Part shown: positions 28,040-38,836 of the stretch, piece by piece | How positions within the stretch are numbered: position 1 is the stretch's first letter | Layout: each line of letters begins with the position of its first letter | The notes under the pieces: generated by a model | Told to the model about the DNA's origin: nothing | What the model saw: the letters and a program-made list of their open reading frames with translations, nothing else | Database searches by the model: none | Source: Bacteroidota bacterium | GTDB taxonomy: Bacteria; Bacteroidota; Bacteroidia; UBA8524 | Assembly (NCBI GenBank): GCA_008933805.1 | Contig: WBUH01000003.1 | Coordinates: forward strand, 1-64,000 | Direction of reading: 5' to 3' | Length of the DNA stretch: 64,000 nucleotides | Position numbers and translations under genes: made by a program

Positions 28040-28606
28040 ATGGAGACCAAAGAATTAATAAATATATACACTGAGGCCACCCCAAATCCCGAAACGATGA
28101 AATTTGTGGCCAACCGCATGATTTTGCCTGATGACAGCGCAGATTTTCAAACAAGGCAATCAGCGTTACGCTCACCGCTTGCTACCAAGTTGTTTGAATT
28201 TCCGTTTGTAAATGCGGTATTCATCATGAACAACTTTGTTACCGTTACCAAACTTAGCACTTTCGAGTGGTTTGATATAGCTCCTCAATTGAAAGAGTTT
28301 GTAAAAGAATACCTTGAAAGCGGTGAGACTATTATAAACCCTGTTGAGAAGAAAGAAGTAAGCAGCGATGACAGCGAAGCGGTAATTAAAATCAAAAACA
28401 TGCTGGATACGTATGTGAAGCCTGCCGTTGAAATGGATGGCGGTGCTATTGCTTTTAAATCGTTTGAAGAGGGTATTGTGAAGGTAGAACTACGCGGCTC
28501 ATGCAGTGGTTGTCCGTCGTCAACCATTACATTAAAAGCCGGTATCGAAAATATGCTTAAGCGTATGGTACCTGAAGTAGAAGCGGTTGAAGCAGAAGCA
28601 ATGTAA
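28040..28606 (+). CDS. NifU-family Fe-S cluster scaffold (Nfu type)
   Basis: Protein of 188 aa with two domains. The N-terminal Nfu domain (residues ~8-95) contains TEATPNPETMKFVANRMI. The C-terminal NifU domain (~115-185) has VKPAVEMDGGAIAFKSFEEG and the cluster-binding CSGC in LRGSCSGCPSST. It builds and delivers Fe-S clusters in the cytoplasm. A TATTTTTG -7 element lies at 27999-28006. A strong terminator shared with the converging TraB gene follows. Confidence 0.93.
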   Translation: METKELINIYTEATPNPETMKFVANRMILPDDSADFQTRQSALRSPLATKLFEFPFVNAVFIMNNFVTVTKLSTFEWFDIAPQLKEFVKEYLESGETIINPVEKKEVSSDDSEAVIKIKNMLDTYVKPAVEMDGGAIAFKSFEEGIVKVELRGSCSGCPSSTITLKAGIENMLKRMVPEVEAVEAEAM

Positions 28607-28630
28607 TTTGTATCAATCTGATTTACGTAT

Positions 28631-28671
28631 AAAAAAGTAAGGCCCCGTCTGCGACGGGGCCTTACTTTTTT
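28631..28671. terminator. Bidirectional rho-independent terminator
   Basis: Stem AAGTAAGGCCCCGTC / GACGGGGCCTTACTT, flanked by A6 and T6. It lies between converging genes and can serve both. Confidence 0.95.
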
Positions 28672-28685
28672 ATAGTGGGTAACTA

Positions 28686-31600
28686 TTAATAGTCACCTTC
28701 CTCTTCATAATATTCTGAACTCTCATCGTATGCATAGTCTTCTTCGCTCCCAAAATCGTACTCATAACCCAACGCTATGCTCAACAATTCTTCTTTCAGC
28801 ATCACGGTAAATTGTTTTTCGATAGAGACTTTGTCATTCACTTTTTCGCCCGTATTGAAAATGCGGGTTGAAGCATTGATTTTTGTTGTATCAGTAGGTT
28901 GCGCGCCCACAATACCTAAACGCCATGTTTCGCTTCCTTCCAAACGGTACTTGTATAAATAAACGTAACCCTTCTCACCTTCAAACTCAACATAACGCTT
29001 GCTAACCTGTACAATAGTATCTATTTCTTTGTTATTATAACCACCTGTAACCGCACGGATAATAAGGCTGCGCGTCATGGTATCTTGGCTAGTATATTTT
29101 GCAGGGAATAAAGCTATGCGTTTTGCATCTTCTAACTCATTGTATAAGTTTATACGGTCGTCATGTTTCTTAGCAATGCTTTCCCATAGCGTATCGGGTA
29201 CAGCACGTTTATTATCCAACAGTTTAAAGGCAACTCGTGTACGTAGCTCATTATCTTTCATTTGAAGCAACTTATCATAAAACTGCTTCACGTTTTTATC
29301 GTCGTACTGGCTAATTAGGATTTTAGCCAAATTACCCAAATAATAGCTGCCGTTATTGTATCCATATCCTGGGTATGAATAACCGTCTTCATCGTCTTTC
29401 TCAACATCAGCAGCAGTTTGACGTTTTAGTTCGTTCTTGGCTTCGTTTATCAACGTTGGCAAAAAGTCTTTATAAACAGGTAACGCAACCTTACTGCTGT
29501 CTATCAGTTTGGCCAATAAATTTACCACCCTCTCTTTGTACTCGTCTAACGTAAACAGTTTCAACATATCGGGGTACAACTTGGCAGCAAGCTCCAAACT
29601 ATCATCAATGTTCCAGAACAACGAGTTGATTTCGTACTCCTTGCCCAATGGGGTTTCATTAATTAGCAGGTCTTTAAACGTTTTGTAAGATTCATCTGTT
29701 TCCATGTACAACAACGTTTTCAAAACAGATAACTGGAAAGTAACTGTATCACCGGCTTTCTCGTACAAACCTTTAAGGTAGTTGATATTCTCAGGAGTTT
29801 TTATTTCCCACATTTCCTCAATCAACTGCGATTTGTATTCAAAATACTTTTCCTGCTCAGGCTGTAAAGTATCAATCATTACAATCCATTTTTTAAAGTG
29901 CTCAGGCTTCACCTTCACGTTCGAAAGGTATTCGCGTGCTTCAGAACGGGTAGCACTATCGACACTATTCAGGTCGGCCATTATCAATTCAGCATTGTTG
30001 CCAAATATGTCAACCCCGATAACGGTGTCTTTTGGTGCAAATGTTTCAAAAAACTTCTTACTAAACTCAGGTAATCCTTCGCTTTGCTTGTACGAGGTTT
30101 GTATTTCATACAGTATACCATTACGTTGCATGGTTACCTCTTTAGATGCATAGGTACAACCGGTATCGGTGTAGTCAACCTCAAAAACAGTAAAACCGTT
30201 TTTAGCATAATGCTTTTTGCCTAAGATAATATTGCTGCTATCTCTGTTATAAGCATCTTCAATGTCTTTCCAATAGGTAGCACTGTCTTTAAAACGAACA
30301 TATTTACCGTAGCGTATGTAAGTAACTGTTACAACGTTTTCAGATTTTGTACTTTCAATAAATGCACGGCTTTCGCGTAACGTGCGGTAAGGCTTTTCCT
30401 TTTCTTTAAAGTTGTTAAACTTCTTAATCAACTTCTCCATGTCGTCTTTTTGCACGGCTGTTGTAACCGTAAAGTGCATTACAGTATCATCGTGCAGTGC
30501 GTATGTAAACGACGGACGGTCGGCAAACCTTATAGAACGTACAAAACGCTCGGCATCGGCACTGTCCTTATTATATTTTACGGATAGGGTGTAAAAATAT
30601 CCGTTACGTAAAAAGTAACGTACACGCATATTGTGGTCTTCGTCAACACGGTAGCGCACATCAGTAAACAACAAATCACCCTCAGCACTTTGGCTACGCT
30701 CCAATACGTCGTAATATTCTTTTTCACCGTTATCAAACACCATCTTTTCAACCAGCAATGAATCTGATTTAAGCAACGATACTCCGGCGTATGCATATCC
30801 TTTATGCACGGTGTATAGGTTACCGTTGTTAAAATCTACAGCAGTAAAGGGTTCTGAACTATAGAAAATACCCATTAACGAAGTATCACCATAAAACAAC
30901 GGCGCATGAGGCATTTGCACGGTAAACATACCATCAGGTGTGGTAAAGTCTTTCCAATCGGTTTTTACAGGGATATTTAATTTTATTGAGTTGAAGAACT
31001 TATCAGCTTCTTTGCCTTTAGCAAACTCACCCATGCCACCCAGTTTAAACACAAAAATTTCATCAGGGGCAATCAATATTTCATAGCGGTGTATATCGCC
31101 CTTAGCTATACGCGTAGTGATGCTAAAGCCTTTGTAGCCGTTTTTCTCAATTTTCTTTTGCTTCAGTATTTTACCGGGTACGTTTTCATACAGTAAACTG
31201 TCAACCACTTTAAGCACATAAGCAGGGTCTTGCTCCAACTCACGGTTAAAGGTTTTGATACGGGTTACCGTATAATAGCTGCCATTGCCCATATCAGGGT
31301 GGAAATAGCTGCGTGTTGGGCCAAATCCGGTTAGCTCATACATCTTTCCGGGCAAATCCACTTCAAAGTAGTTATCAAACGACTTTTGGGTGGTGAATTT
31401 GCGCTGTATCACCATTTCGTCAATCTTTTCTTTCTGTTTAGGGTCGCGTTCGCCGCGGGTTACAGCACGTAAAGTGTACCCTTTTTGACGTAACATTTCA
31501 ATCACCCCTTTCTCACCCGGTAAGTGGGCAGCACCCATACCGGCAAACAAACTGCGCTTAGCCACACGGATAATGCTATCCATACGGTCGGCCATGTTTT

Positions 31601-32324
31601 GGTTGCGCTTATACAGCATATACTCCAAATACCCGGGGGTACCGTCAACCGCATTTAATGAGTCAATAGCATCCAAGTCGCCTGCACGATAGGAGTTTTC
31701 AAGCATCTCTTCAAAGCTTACGTACTCTTCATCATAGCTGTAAGGATTACGTTTGCTCTTCTTGTATTTATACTCTTCGCGTTGCAAACGTTGGGCTTCA
31801 TCGGTAAGCATCATGGTTTCAGCCATAATTTCAAGCCCGCCTACTTCTTTTTTCAGCTTTTTACCTGCCTGAAAAATGTATAAATCCAAGTAAGTATTCT
31901 CTTCAAAATTGCCTGTGTACCCTTGACTACGGTATAGGTAGTAGTTAATCAAACTTGGGTCGCGGCTCAAGGCATCCATAATTGCTTCACGGCGTTGCTT
32001 CTCTTTTCCGTCGTTAGCTCCCCTGCCTGAGTAAAACATACCATCGCCCCAAAAAGCATAAGGGTCGTAGGCAAGCATATCATCCACCCATGTATCGGGG
32101 TTAAGTTCAAGTGCCACCATATCGGCGTTATTAAGCGCAACAAAAAACGAATCGCCTAAGTGAAAGGCCAGTTTGCTGCTAACGTGCATAGTACCGTACA
32201 GGTAAGATGGTTTGGTAAGTCCGTTGCCAGAAATTTCCCACAGCAAGCCTTGGTATTTCTTTTGGGCATTGGCGGTGGTGAGAATTAAAAACAAGGAAAG
32301 GAATACAAAAAGATGTTTTTTCAT
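28686..32324 (-). CDS. Very long TraB/GumN-family exported protein
   Basis: Exported protein of 1212 aa. Signal peptide (FVFLSLFLILTTANAQ), then a TraB/GumN domain in about the first 310 residues. It starts LLWEISGNGLTKPSYLYGTMHV and ends with GAAHLPGEKGVIEMLRQKGY. The two invariant GxxH motifs of this erythromycin-esterase-like hydrolase fold are therefore present. Typical members are ~300 aa. The remaining ~900 residues are not recognised: repeated beta-rich blocks (FTTPDGMFTVQMPHAP is one), a helical part near residues 780-1000 and a strongly acidic Glu/Tyr tail (GSEEDYAYDESSEYYEEEGD). A single frame throughout. Confidence 0.8.
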   Translation of the reverse strand: MKKHLFVFLSLFLILTTANAQKKYQGLLWEISGNGLTKPSYLYGTMHVSSKLAFHLGDSFFVALNNADMVALELNPDTWVDDMLAYDPYAFWGDGMFYSGRGANDGKEKQRREAIMDALSRDPSLINYYLYRSQGYTGNFEENTYLDLYIFQAGKKLKKEVGGLEIMAETMMLTDEAQRLQREEYKYKKSKRNPYSYDEEYVSFEEMLENSYRAGDLDAIDSLNAVDGTPGYLEYMLYKRNQNMADRMDSIIRVAKRSLFAGMGAAHLPGEKGVIEMLRQKGYTLRAVTRGERDPKQKEKIDEMVIQRKFTTQKSFDNYFEVDLPGKMYELTGFGPTRSYFHPDMGNGSYYTVTRIKTFNRELEQDPAYVLKVVDSLLYENVPGKILKQKKIEKNGYKGFSITTRIAKGDIHRYEILIAPDEIFVFKLGGMGEFAKGKEADKFFNSIKLNIPVKTDWKDFTTPDGMFTVQMPHAPLFYGDTSLMGIFYSSEPFTAVDFNNGNLYTVHKGYAYAGVSLLKSDSLLVEKMVFDNGEKEYYDVLERSQSAEGDLLFTDVRYRVDEDHNMRVRYFLRNGYFYTLSVKYNKDSADAERFVRSIRFADRPSFTYALHDDTVMHFTVTTAVQKDDMEKLIKKFNNFKEKEKPYRTLRESRAFIESTKSENVVTVTYIRYGKYVRFKDSATYWKDIEDAYNRDSSNIILGKKHYAKNGFTVFEVDYTDTGCTYASKEVTMQRNGILYEIQTSYKQSEGLPEFSKKFFETFAPKDTVIGVDIFGNNAELIMADLNSVDSATRSEAREYLSNVKVKPEHFKKWIVMIDTLQPEQEKYFEYKSQLIEEMWEIKTPENINYLKGLYEKAGDTVTFQLSVLKTLLYMETDESYKTFKDLLINETPLGKEYEINSLFWNIDDSLELAAKLYPDMLKLFTLDEYKERVVNLLAKLIDSSKVALPVYKDFLPTLINEAKNELKRQTAADVEKDDEDGYSYPGYGYNNGSYYLGNLAKILISQYDDKNVKQFYDKLLQMKDNELRTRVAFKLLDNKRAVPDTLWESIAKKHDDRINLYNELEDAKRIALFPAKYTSQDTMTRSLIIRAVTGGYNNKEIDTIVQVSKRYVEFEGEKGYVYLYKYRLEGSETWRLGIVGAQPTDTTKINASTRIFNTGEKVNDKVSIEKQFTVMLKEELLSIALGYEYDFGSEEDYAYDESSEYYEEEGDY

Positions 32325-32534
32325 GTTAGGTGAAATAGAGACTTAAACAAGTATAGTGTTGGGTATATCGATTGCAAAATAAACTATTATGATGAATTGC
32401 CAATGGCAAAAAAAGATACAACAGCCAGGGATATATTTTTTCGACGAACGATGCTATCAGCGGTGTTGCCCAACGCAAACCGACAGTAATCCCGTTTACT
32501 GTAAACTTGTAATTAGGTGCCAAGAAAAGGCAGG

Positions 32535-33020
32535 CTAAACCGTGCGCATGGCAATTTCGGCCTTCACGTGTTGCAAAAACACTTTGCAACTGCGGTGAAG
32601 TATCGAGTACACGTTTTCAAAACCCTCAGCTCCGCCATAATACGGGTCAGGCACGTCGTTAGAATCAGGAATAGGGTCAAACTCGCGCATCATCACAATT
32701 TTAGCGCGGTGGTCATCATTCACCGGTTTTTCAGAAATAATATCAGTGTAATTGCTTTCATCCATCGCAACGATGTAATGAAAATCATAAAAATCACCAA
32801 AAGTTAATTGCCTTGATTTGTGGGTGAGTTCAATCCCTTTTTGACGCGCAACTTGGCGCATACGAGAGTCGGGCAAACTACCGGCGTGGTATCGCGATGT
32901 ACCGGCTGAGTCGGCAATAATTTTGCCTTCTAACCCTTCTTTTTTTACTAAATCAAGAAATACGCCCTCGGCCATTGGCGAGCGGCAAATATTACCCAAG
33001 CAAACAAAAAGCACCTTCAT
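32535..33020 (-). CDS. Low-molecular-weight protein tyrosine phosphatase
   Basis: Protein of 161 aa. The P-loop is VCLGNICRSPMAEG (C7 to R13, C-x5-R-S) and the general-acid loop is DPYYGG. Length is usual for the family. Such enzymes dephosphorylate tyrosine kinases of capsule export or other cytoplasmic targets. It stands alone here: about 200 nt of unremarkable sequence separates it from the TraB gene and 140 nt from CapA. Confidence 0.95.
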   Translation of the reverse strand: MKVLFVCLGNICRSPMAEGVFLDLVKKEGLEGKIIADSAGTSRYHAGSLPDSRMRQVARQKGIELTHKSRQLTFGDFYDFHYIVAMDESNYTDIISEKPVNDDHRAKIVMMREFDPIPDSNDVPDPYYGGAEGFENVYSILHRSCKVFLQHVKAEIAMRTV

Positions 33021-33163
33021 TTATCCGAACTGTGTGTGTAAAAACTACGGTACCACAAATATACAATGCCCGATTACAGATTTTTTTTAAAGATTGGGTA
33101 AGAAAATAGAAACCATGTGTAAAAACAGGTGATTATACCTGAAATTAAAAGCGAGCAAATAGC

Positions 33164-34540
33164 TTACACCACCCACCGCCTATGCTGTGCCGGTAAAATA
33201 TGATTGTTTAAAAATTGGTGCAGCGTTCGGGCTTCACTATCAAGTTCTTTATCCATAAAAGGATGGTTAAACTTGTTTTGTCCAAGTTTGTGCAAGTTCA
33301 ACAACCGTAGCTCAAGTCCGTTGTTGGTATGCTTGCCTGCAATGTAGGCAGGCAACACCTGCAATCCCGATACAAACGTATGCGCTGCCGATTTTGTAAT
33401 CTCAAGCTTCAACAGCAACGGCATACGGCAAAAAATGTTCAAATCATACGCCACAAAATCACCTAACGAGTAAACAGCAAAACCCAATTTTTCCTCACCC
33501 GTAAAAGGGTCGGTAAATTGGTATTGCTCCATAGGCTGCGGGTTGTGCGGATGGTGTCCCAATATCACATCCACCCCTGCCTCGTCAAAAACGCGGTGGT
33601 ACAAATCAACCGTATGAGTGGCGGGGTATGCCTGATAAGCGCACCCACAATGCAGCGAACATACTACCATATCAGCGCCGCGTTCCTTAGCCAGTTTTGC
33701 ATGCCTAACTATTAAATCAATATTGCATCCCGGTTGGTTTAGCCGCAGGTAATTAGTCATGTACTCTTTGCCTGCAATAGGTACCAGTTTATTAAGACTG
33801 TACGTATAGGCCAAAAACGCCACCTTCACCCCCCCCCGCTCTACAATCGGGAAATTATCCTGATCTTCTTTACTGTATGCCGAGCCTACTGCCTCAACTT
33901 CTTTATTCTCTAAAACGCCAAGGGTATCCTCAAGTCCTGCAACGCCCTTATCCAACATGTGGTTATTGGCTGTGCTTAGTACATCATATCCTTTGAATAA
34001 GCCATTACCGCTGAAAATCTTATACAATTCGGGCGAGCCGTTGAAGTACATATCATTTAACATCACTTCGGGGCACAGCGATGCCGCTTCGTTGATATAA
34101 AAAGGGGTTTCAAGGTTAGCAAAAACAATATCCGCCCCAAAAAAATAATCCCCTACTTCATCCCATAAGTTTTTTGTGGCAGATGGGTTCACCCATTCAT
34201 AAGGCATTAAGTCGCCACCAGCACTCAAGGTAATGGTAGTGCTGCCTTCCGGCTTTTCAGGGAATGAAAAATCCTGTGTCAAAAAGTATTCTTCGAGACC
34301 GGAGTTTTTTTCAGCCTTTTCCAACGTTCTGAAATAATATTTATAAGCAAAAAACAGAATATCCTTAAAAGTGAAATGCAAAGGGTCGTCGTGAAAGCCC
34401 TCAGGCGGGTATTGCCATTTTTTCCACCTGAACAGGTGCAGGCAAAACGTTAATAACCAAACAACACGAGCCAATACCCTGCCTTTAAACGTAATGGCAC
34501 GAGTTGGTTTTGTGGGTGTTTTGAGCGTAAAAAGTCCCAA
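33164..34540 (-). CDS. CapA-family protein
   Basis: Protein of ~458 aa. The CapA/PgsA calcineurin-like domain starts near residue 103: TLSAGGDLMPYEW, ADIVFANLETPF, STANNHMLDKGVAGLEDTL, VAFLAYTYSLN, ADMVVCSLHCGCAYQ and VDVILGHHPHNPQPME. Catalytic residues look intact. In Gram-positives the family acts in poly-gamma-glutamate synthesis; in Bacteroidota the role is open. About 100 extra N-terminal residues contain a hydrophobic stretch (VVWLLTFCLHLF). No ATG precedes the domain; TTG 34540 is the best start. Confidence 0.83.
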   Translation of the reverse strand: MGLFTLKTPTKPTRAITFKGRVLARVVWLLTFCLHLFRWKKWQYPPEGFHDDPLHFTFKDILFFAYKYYFRTLEKAEKNSGLEEYFLTQDFSFPEKPEGSTTITLSAGGDLMPYEWVNPSATKNLWDEVGDYFFGADIVFANLETPFYINEAASLCPEVMLNDMYFNGSPELYKIFSGNGLFKGYDVLSTANNHMLDKGVAGLEDTLGVLENKEVEAVGSAYSKEDQDNFPIVERGGVKVAFLAYTYSLNKLVPIAGKEYMTNYLRLNQPGCNIDLIVRHAKLAKERGADMVVCSLHCGCAYQAYPATHTVDLYHRVFDEAGVDVILGHHPHNPQPMEQYQFTDPFTGEEKLGFAVYSLGDFVAYDLNIFCRMPLLLKLEITKSAAHTFVSGLQVLPAYIAGKHTNNGLELRLLNLHKLGQNKFNHPFMDKELDSEARTLHQFLNNHILPAQHRRWVV

Positions 34541-34602
34541 ATTAGTACGAATATTGCCCTTTGGTGTTACAGGGTAGCAAAACTTAAAAATCGGGCAAAA
34601 AT

Positions 34603-35943
34603 ATGGAAATACTATTTCTAATTATAGGTTTAATAGCCGGGGCAGGAATCGGCTGGTTATTGGGCAAGAACAAAATGGCGCAAATGGTGGGGCGTGATGA
34701 GTTGGATATGCGCCAACAAGAGATTGCCCTACTGACTGCTGAAAAGGCAACGGTAGCTGCCCAAGCCGCTGCTGCGCAAAGCACGGTAACTGAAATTAAA
34801 ACGCAGTTTGACACTGCCCAAAAAGAAGCCCTGCAACTGACTGCTGAAAACAGCCGTATGGCCAACCAATTGCAAAACCTTGAAGAGAAACTGAACAACC
34901 AGAAGCAGGAAATTGAAACCCTACAGCAACGTCTTGCCAAAGAGTTTGAAAACCTTGCCAATAAGATTTTTGAAGAAAAGAGCGAAAAATTTGTTCGTCA
35001 AAACCGCGATAGCCTTGATATTGTACTAAACCCCTTAAAAGAAAAGATGGAGGAGTTTAGGAAAAAGGTGGAAGACACCCACATGGAAAACAGCAAGGAG
35101 CAAAGCCGACTTGGGGAGCAAATACGCAACCTTACCGAACTGAACCAAGGAATGCGCGAAGATGCCAACCGACTAACACAGGCATTGAAGGGCGAAAGCA
35201 AAACACAGGGTAACTGGGGTGAATTGATTTTGGAGCGTATTCTTGAAAAAAGCGGGCTAACCAAAGGACAGGAATATACCGTACAGGAAAGTTTTGTGAA
35301 CGAAGATGGCCGCCGCCAACAACCCGACGTTATTATTAAACTGCCCGATAATAAAAATTTGATTGTTGACTCAAAAGTATCGCTAACGGCGTATGAACGA
35401 TTCTCATCTGCGGCAAATACCGAAGAGCAACAAGCGTGGCTGAAGGCACATACAAAATCCATCCGTGAGCACATTAAGCAACTGAGTGATAAACGCTACC
35501 AACAGTTGTACGAAATAAACTCCCCCGATTTTGTATTGATGTTTGTGCCCATAGAGTCGGCATTTGCAGCAGCGGTACAAGCCGACCCTGAAATTTTTAA
35601 CGATGCCTTTGAACAAAACATTGTAATTGTTACCACCAGCACACTATTGGCTACGCTGCGCACCATATCAAGCATTTGGAAGCAAGAATACCAAAACCGA
35701 AACGTGTTGGAGATTGCCCGACAAGGCGGTGATTTGTATGATAAGTTTGTGAGTTTTACCGAAGACCTTATTGATTTAGGTAAGAAAATGAAAGCGGCAC
35801 AGGGAGCCTATGAGGACAGTATGAAAAAACTGTACGAAGGTCGCGGTAACCTGATACGTCGTGCCGAAACTTTGCGCGAATTGGGTGCAAAAGTATCAAA
35901 ACAACTTGACCCCAAATTGGTAGACAGGTCTGACGATTTGTAA
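34603..35943 (+). CDS. rmuC: DNA recombination protein RmuC
   Basis: Protein of 446 aa. One N-terminal membrane helix (ILFLIIGLIAGAGIGWLLG), a long coiled coil to about residue 190 (Gln/Glu/Ala rich) and the conserved RmuC nuclease-like core: GNWGELILERILEKSGL, QPDVIIKLPDNKNLIVDSKVSL, VPIESAFAAAV and SRLL-type helices near ISSIWKQEYQNRNVLEIA. RmuC proteins limit DNA inversions. It is divergent from capA with 62 nt between the starts. Confidence 0.93.
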   Translation: MEILFLIIGLIAGAGIGWLLGKNKMAQMVGRDELDMRQQEIALLTAEKATVAAQAAAAQSTVTEIKTQFDTAQKEALQLTAENSRMANQLQNLEEKLNNQKQEIETLQQRLAKEFENLANKIFEEKSEKFVRQNRDSLDIVLNPLKEKMEEFRKKVEDTHMENSKEQSRLGEQIRNLTELNQGMREDANRLTQALKGESKTQGNWGELILERILEKSGLTKGQEYTVQESFVNEDGRRQQPDVIIKLPDNKNLIVDSKVSLTAYERFSSAANTEEQQAWLKAHTKSIREHIKQLSDKRYQQLYEINSPDFVLMFVPIESAFAAAVQADPEIFNDAFEQNIVIVTTSTLLATLRTISSIWKQEYQNRNVLEIARQGGDLYDKFVSFTEDLIDLGKKMKAAQGAYEDSMKKLYEGRGNLIRRAETLRELGAKVSKQLDPKLVDRSDDL

Positions 35944-35977
35944 ATCAGTCCTTCCCCATCCCATCGTTGGGCATAAG

Positions 35978-35997
35978 TCCTCCCTATTAAGGGAGGA
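35978..35997. other. Short hairpin in the rmuC-metH gap
   Basis: TCCTCCCT ATT AAGGGAGGA forms a stem with 8-bp arms, located 35 nt after the rmuC stop, with a T-poor tail. It may be a weak terminator or another short intergenic palindrome. Confidence 0.45.
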
Positions 35998-36126
35998 TTT
36001 AGAAGGGCGTTAATCCAACATACTCACATAAAACTACGGATTGCTTCGGCAAACTATGTAAGCCTCGCAATTACGCAAAGCTTAGCGAGAACAACTTAAA
36101 ACTGTAAACAGTAAACTAAAAACAAA

Positions 36127-38832
36127 CTACAAGCCATACGACAAATTAGGTCCCAGCCAGCGTTCAACGGTTTTTATGTCCATGTTTTTGCGGCGGGCAT
36201 AATCTTCTACTTGGTCTTTCTCTATTTTACCCAACCCAAAGTATTTACTATCGGGGTGCGAGAAATAAAAGCCCGAAACAGCCGCAGCGGGATACATGGC
36301 AAAACTTTCGGTAATCTTAATACCCGTTTCGTTTTCAATATCCATCAAATCCCACAAAATGCCTTTTTCGGTATGGTCGGGGCAGGCAGGGTAACCCGGT
36401 GCCGGGCGTATGCCTTGGTATTTCTCACGGATTAAGTCCTCGTTGCTCAAACTTTCGTCAGCAGCATAGCCCCACAATTCTTTACGTACGTATGCATGCA
36501 TGTATTCGGCAAAGGCTTCCGCAAAACGGTCGGCCACTGCTTTTATTAAAATGCTGTTGTAATCGTCGTGGTCGCTCTCAAACTGTTGTACCAGTTTTTC
36601 TATGCTCTTTCCGGTAGTAACCGCAAAAGCACCCATGTAATCGGCAATTCCTGTTTCTTTGGGAGCTATGTAATCGGCCAAGGAGTTATTAGCTATGCCT
36701 GAGCCTTTTTGGTTTTGTTGACGCAAAAAGTGAAAGGTTGTAAGTACTTGTGTGCGGGTATCATCCGTATATAATTCAACATCGTCATCGTTCACAGTAT
36801 TAGCAGGATAAAAACCTACAATGGCGGATGCTTGCAGTGATTTATCAGCAATTACCTTATCAATCATCTCGCGGGCATCATCGTACAACTTTTTAGCCTC
36901 TGTGCCCACGTATTCATCATTAAATATCTCAGGGAATTTTCCGCGCAGCTCCCATGTCTGGAAAAACGGAGTCCAATCAATATAATCCACCAGCTTCTCT
37001 AGCGGAAAATCGGTAAATGTGCGGGTACCCAAAAACGAAGGTTTGGTAATTTTACTATCCAGCCAGTTAATGCGTTGCTTGTTTTCACGCGCTTCGGCCA
37101 AGCTGATGTACGACTTGTTTTCCTTGCGGTTGCGATGGGCTTCACGCATTTGCTCGTACTCATTTTTGTGTCCGCGCTGGGCTGCTTCTTTTTGGTCTTC
37201 ACTCAACAAAGCCGATGCCACAGGTACCGATTTTGAAGCATCTAACACGTGTACTACAGGCCCCATGTATTCAGGGTCGATTTTAACTGCTGTATGTATT
37301 TTTGAGGTAGTTGCACCGCCTATCAGCAAGGGTATTTTAAAGTTAAGACGTTGCATTTCGCGGGCCACGTGTACCATCTCATCCAACGAGGGGGTAATCA
37401 ACCCGCTAAGGCCAATCACGTCTACTTTATGCTCAATCGCTTCGGCCAATATTTTTTCAGCCGGAACCATTACACCTAAATCAATAATTTCAAAGTTGTT
37501 GCAGGCCAATACTACACCCACAATGTTTTTACCAATATCGTGTACATCACCTTTTACGGTAGCCATCAATATTTTGCCGGCATTTTTGCTTTGGTCTCCG
37601 CTCAGGCGTTCTTCTTCTTCCATGTACGGAGTAAGCAATGCCACGGCTTTTTTCATTACACGGGCACTTTTTACTACCTGCGGCAAAAACATTTTACCCT
37701 CACCAAACAAATCACCCACTACACTCATACCGGCCATCAAAGGGCCTTCAATTACGTGCAACGGACGAGGATATTTTAGTCGAGCTTCTTCGGTATCTTC
37801 ATCAATAAACTCAATAATACCTTTTACCAATGCGTGGCTCAAACGTTCTTCAACAGTCCCCTTACGCCACTCTTGGTCTTCTTTCACGGCTTCTTTGCCT
37901 TTACCTTTCACCGTTTCGGCAAAAGCCAGCAAGCGTTCGGTAGCATCGTCCCTGCGGTCAAGCAACACGTCTTCTACCAACTCAAGCAGGTCTTTAGGTA
38001 TTTCATCGTAAATGGCTAACTGGGCAGGGTTCACAATACCCATGTCCATGCCGTGCTTTATACCGTGGTACAAAAAGGCACTGTGCATGGCTTCGCGCAC
38101 TACATCGTTACCCCTGAACGAGAACGAAACGTTACTTACTCCACCGCTCACTTTTGCACCGGGCAGGTTTTCTTTTATCCATTTGGTAGCATTAAAGAAA
38201 TCAAGGGCATTCAGCCTGTGTTCTTCTATACCCGTTGCCACGGGGAATATATTAGGGTCGAAAATGATATCACCGGGAGGGAATTTCACTACATCCACCA
38301 AAATGCGGTAAGCACGTTCGCATATTTCGATACGGCGTTGGTAATTATCCGCCTGACCTACTTCGTCAAAGGCCATTACAATTACAGCAGCACCATAGCG
38401 TTTTACTAATTTAGCCTGACGGATAAACTCTGCCTCCCCACCTTTCATACTGATGGAGTTTACTACGCATTTACCTTGCACACACTTCAATCCTGCCTCG
38501 ATAATCTCCCATTTCGAGGAGTCAATCATCACAGGTACGCGGGCAATATCAGGTTCTGAGGCAATCAGATTCAAAAACTTAGTCATGGCCTCGACACCAT
38601 CCAACATCCCCTCGTCCATATTCACGTCAATAATCTGTGCGCCACCTTCAACTTGGTCGCGCGCAACAGTGAGGGCTTCGTCGTATTTACCTTCTTTAAT
38701 CAGTCGCAAAAACATCCGCGAGCCGGTAACATTCGTCCGTTCGCCCACGTTAATAAAATTGCTGCCTTCATATATTACAAGCGGCTCAAGGCCTGAAAGG
38801 CGGAGGGTGTAGTCTGTAATTGGGTTCGTCAT
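36127..38832 (-). CDS. metH: Cobalamin-dependent methionine synthase, folate/B12/activation part
   Basis: Protein of ~901 aa corresponding to the C-terminal two thirds of MetH. Pterin-binding barrel ([25 protein letters not shown]), cap and cobalamin domain with the B12 ligand motif DVHDIGKN and [14 protein letters not shown], and the activation domain ([25 protein letters not shown]). It transfers methyl from 5-methyltetrahydrofolate to homocysteine with its partner at 39266-40291. Start ATG 38832 lies 4 nt after the four-helix-bundle gene; a longer frame to 38928 overlaps that gene and is unlikely. Confidence 0.95.
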   Translation of the reverse strand: MTNPITDYTLRLSGLEPLVIYEGSNFINVGERTNVTGSRMFLRLIKEGKYDEALTVARDQVEGGAQIIDVNMDEGMLDGVEAMTKFLNLIASEPDIARVPVMIDSSKWEIIEAGLKCVQGKCVVNSISMKGGEAEFIRQAKLVKRYGAAVIVMAFDEVGQADNYQRRIEICERAYRILVDVVKFPPGDIIFDPNIFPVATGIEEHRLNALDFFNATKWIKENLPGAKVSGGVSNVSFSFRGNDVVREAMHSAFLYHGIKHGMDMGIVNPAQLAIYDEIPKDLLELVEDVLLDRRDDATERLLAFAETVKGKGKEAVKEDQEWRKGTVEERLSHALVKGIIEFIDEDTEEARLKYPRPLHVIEGPLMAGMSVVGDLFGEGKMFLPQVVKSARVMKKAVALLTPYMEEEERLSGDQSKNAGKILMATVKGDVHDIGKNIVGVVLACNNFEIIDLGVMVPAEKILAEAIEHKVDVIGLSGLITPSLDEMVHVAREMQRLNFKIPLLIGGATTSKIHTAVKIDPEYMGPVVHVLDASKSVPVASALLSEDQKEAAQRGHKNEYEQMREAHRNRKENKSYISLAEARENKQRINWLDSKITKPSFLGTRTFTDFPLEKLVDYIDWTPFFQTWELRGKFPEIFNDEYVGTEAKKLYDDAREMIDKVIADKSLQASAIVGFYPANTVNDDDVELYTDDTRTQVLTTFHFLRQQNQKGSGIANNSLADYIAPKETGIADYMGAFAVTTGKSIEKLVQQFESDHDDYNSILIKAVADRFAEAFAEYMHAYVRKELWGYAADESLSNEDLIREKYQGIRPAPGYPACPDHTEKGILWDLMDIENETGIKITESFAMYPAAAVSGFYFSHPDSKYFGLGKIEKDQVEDYARRKNMDIKTVERWLGPNLSYGL

Positions 38833-38836
38833 AAAG

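Noticed and set aside
34584-34961. 125-codon minus-strand open frame
   Set aside because: Antisense to the coiled-coil part of rmuC; Cys/Ser-rich composition typical of a shadow frame.
37019-38011. 330-codon plus-strand open frame
   Set aside because: Antisense to metH part 2, which is certain; the Ser-rich composition is that of a shadow frame.
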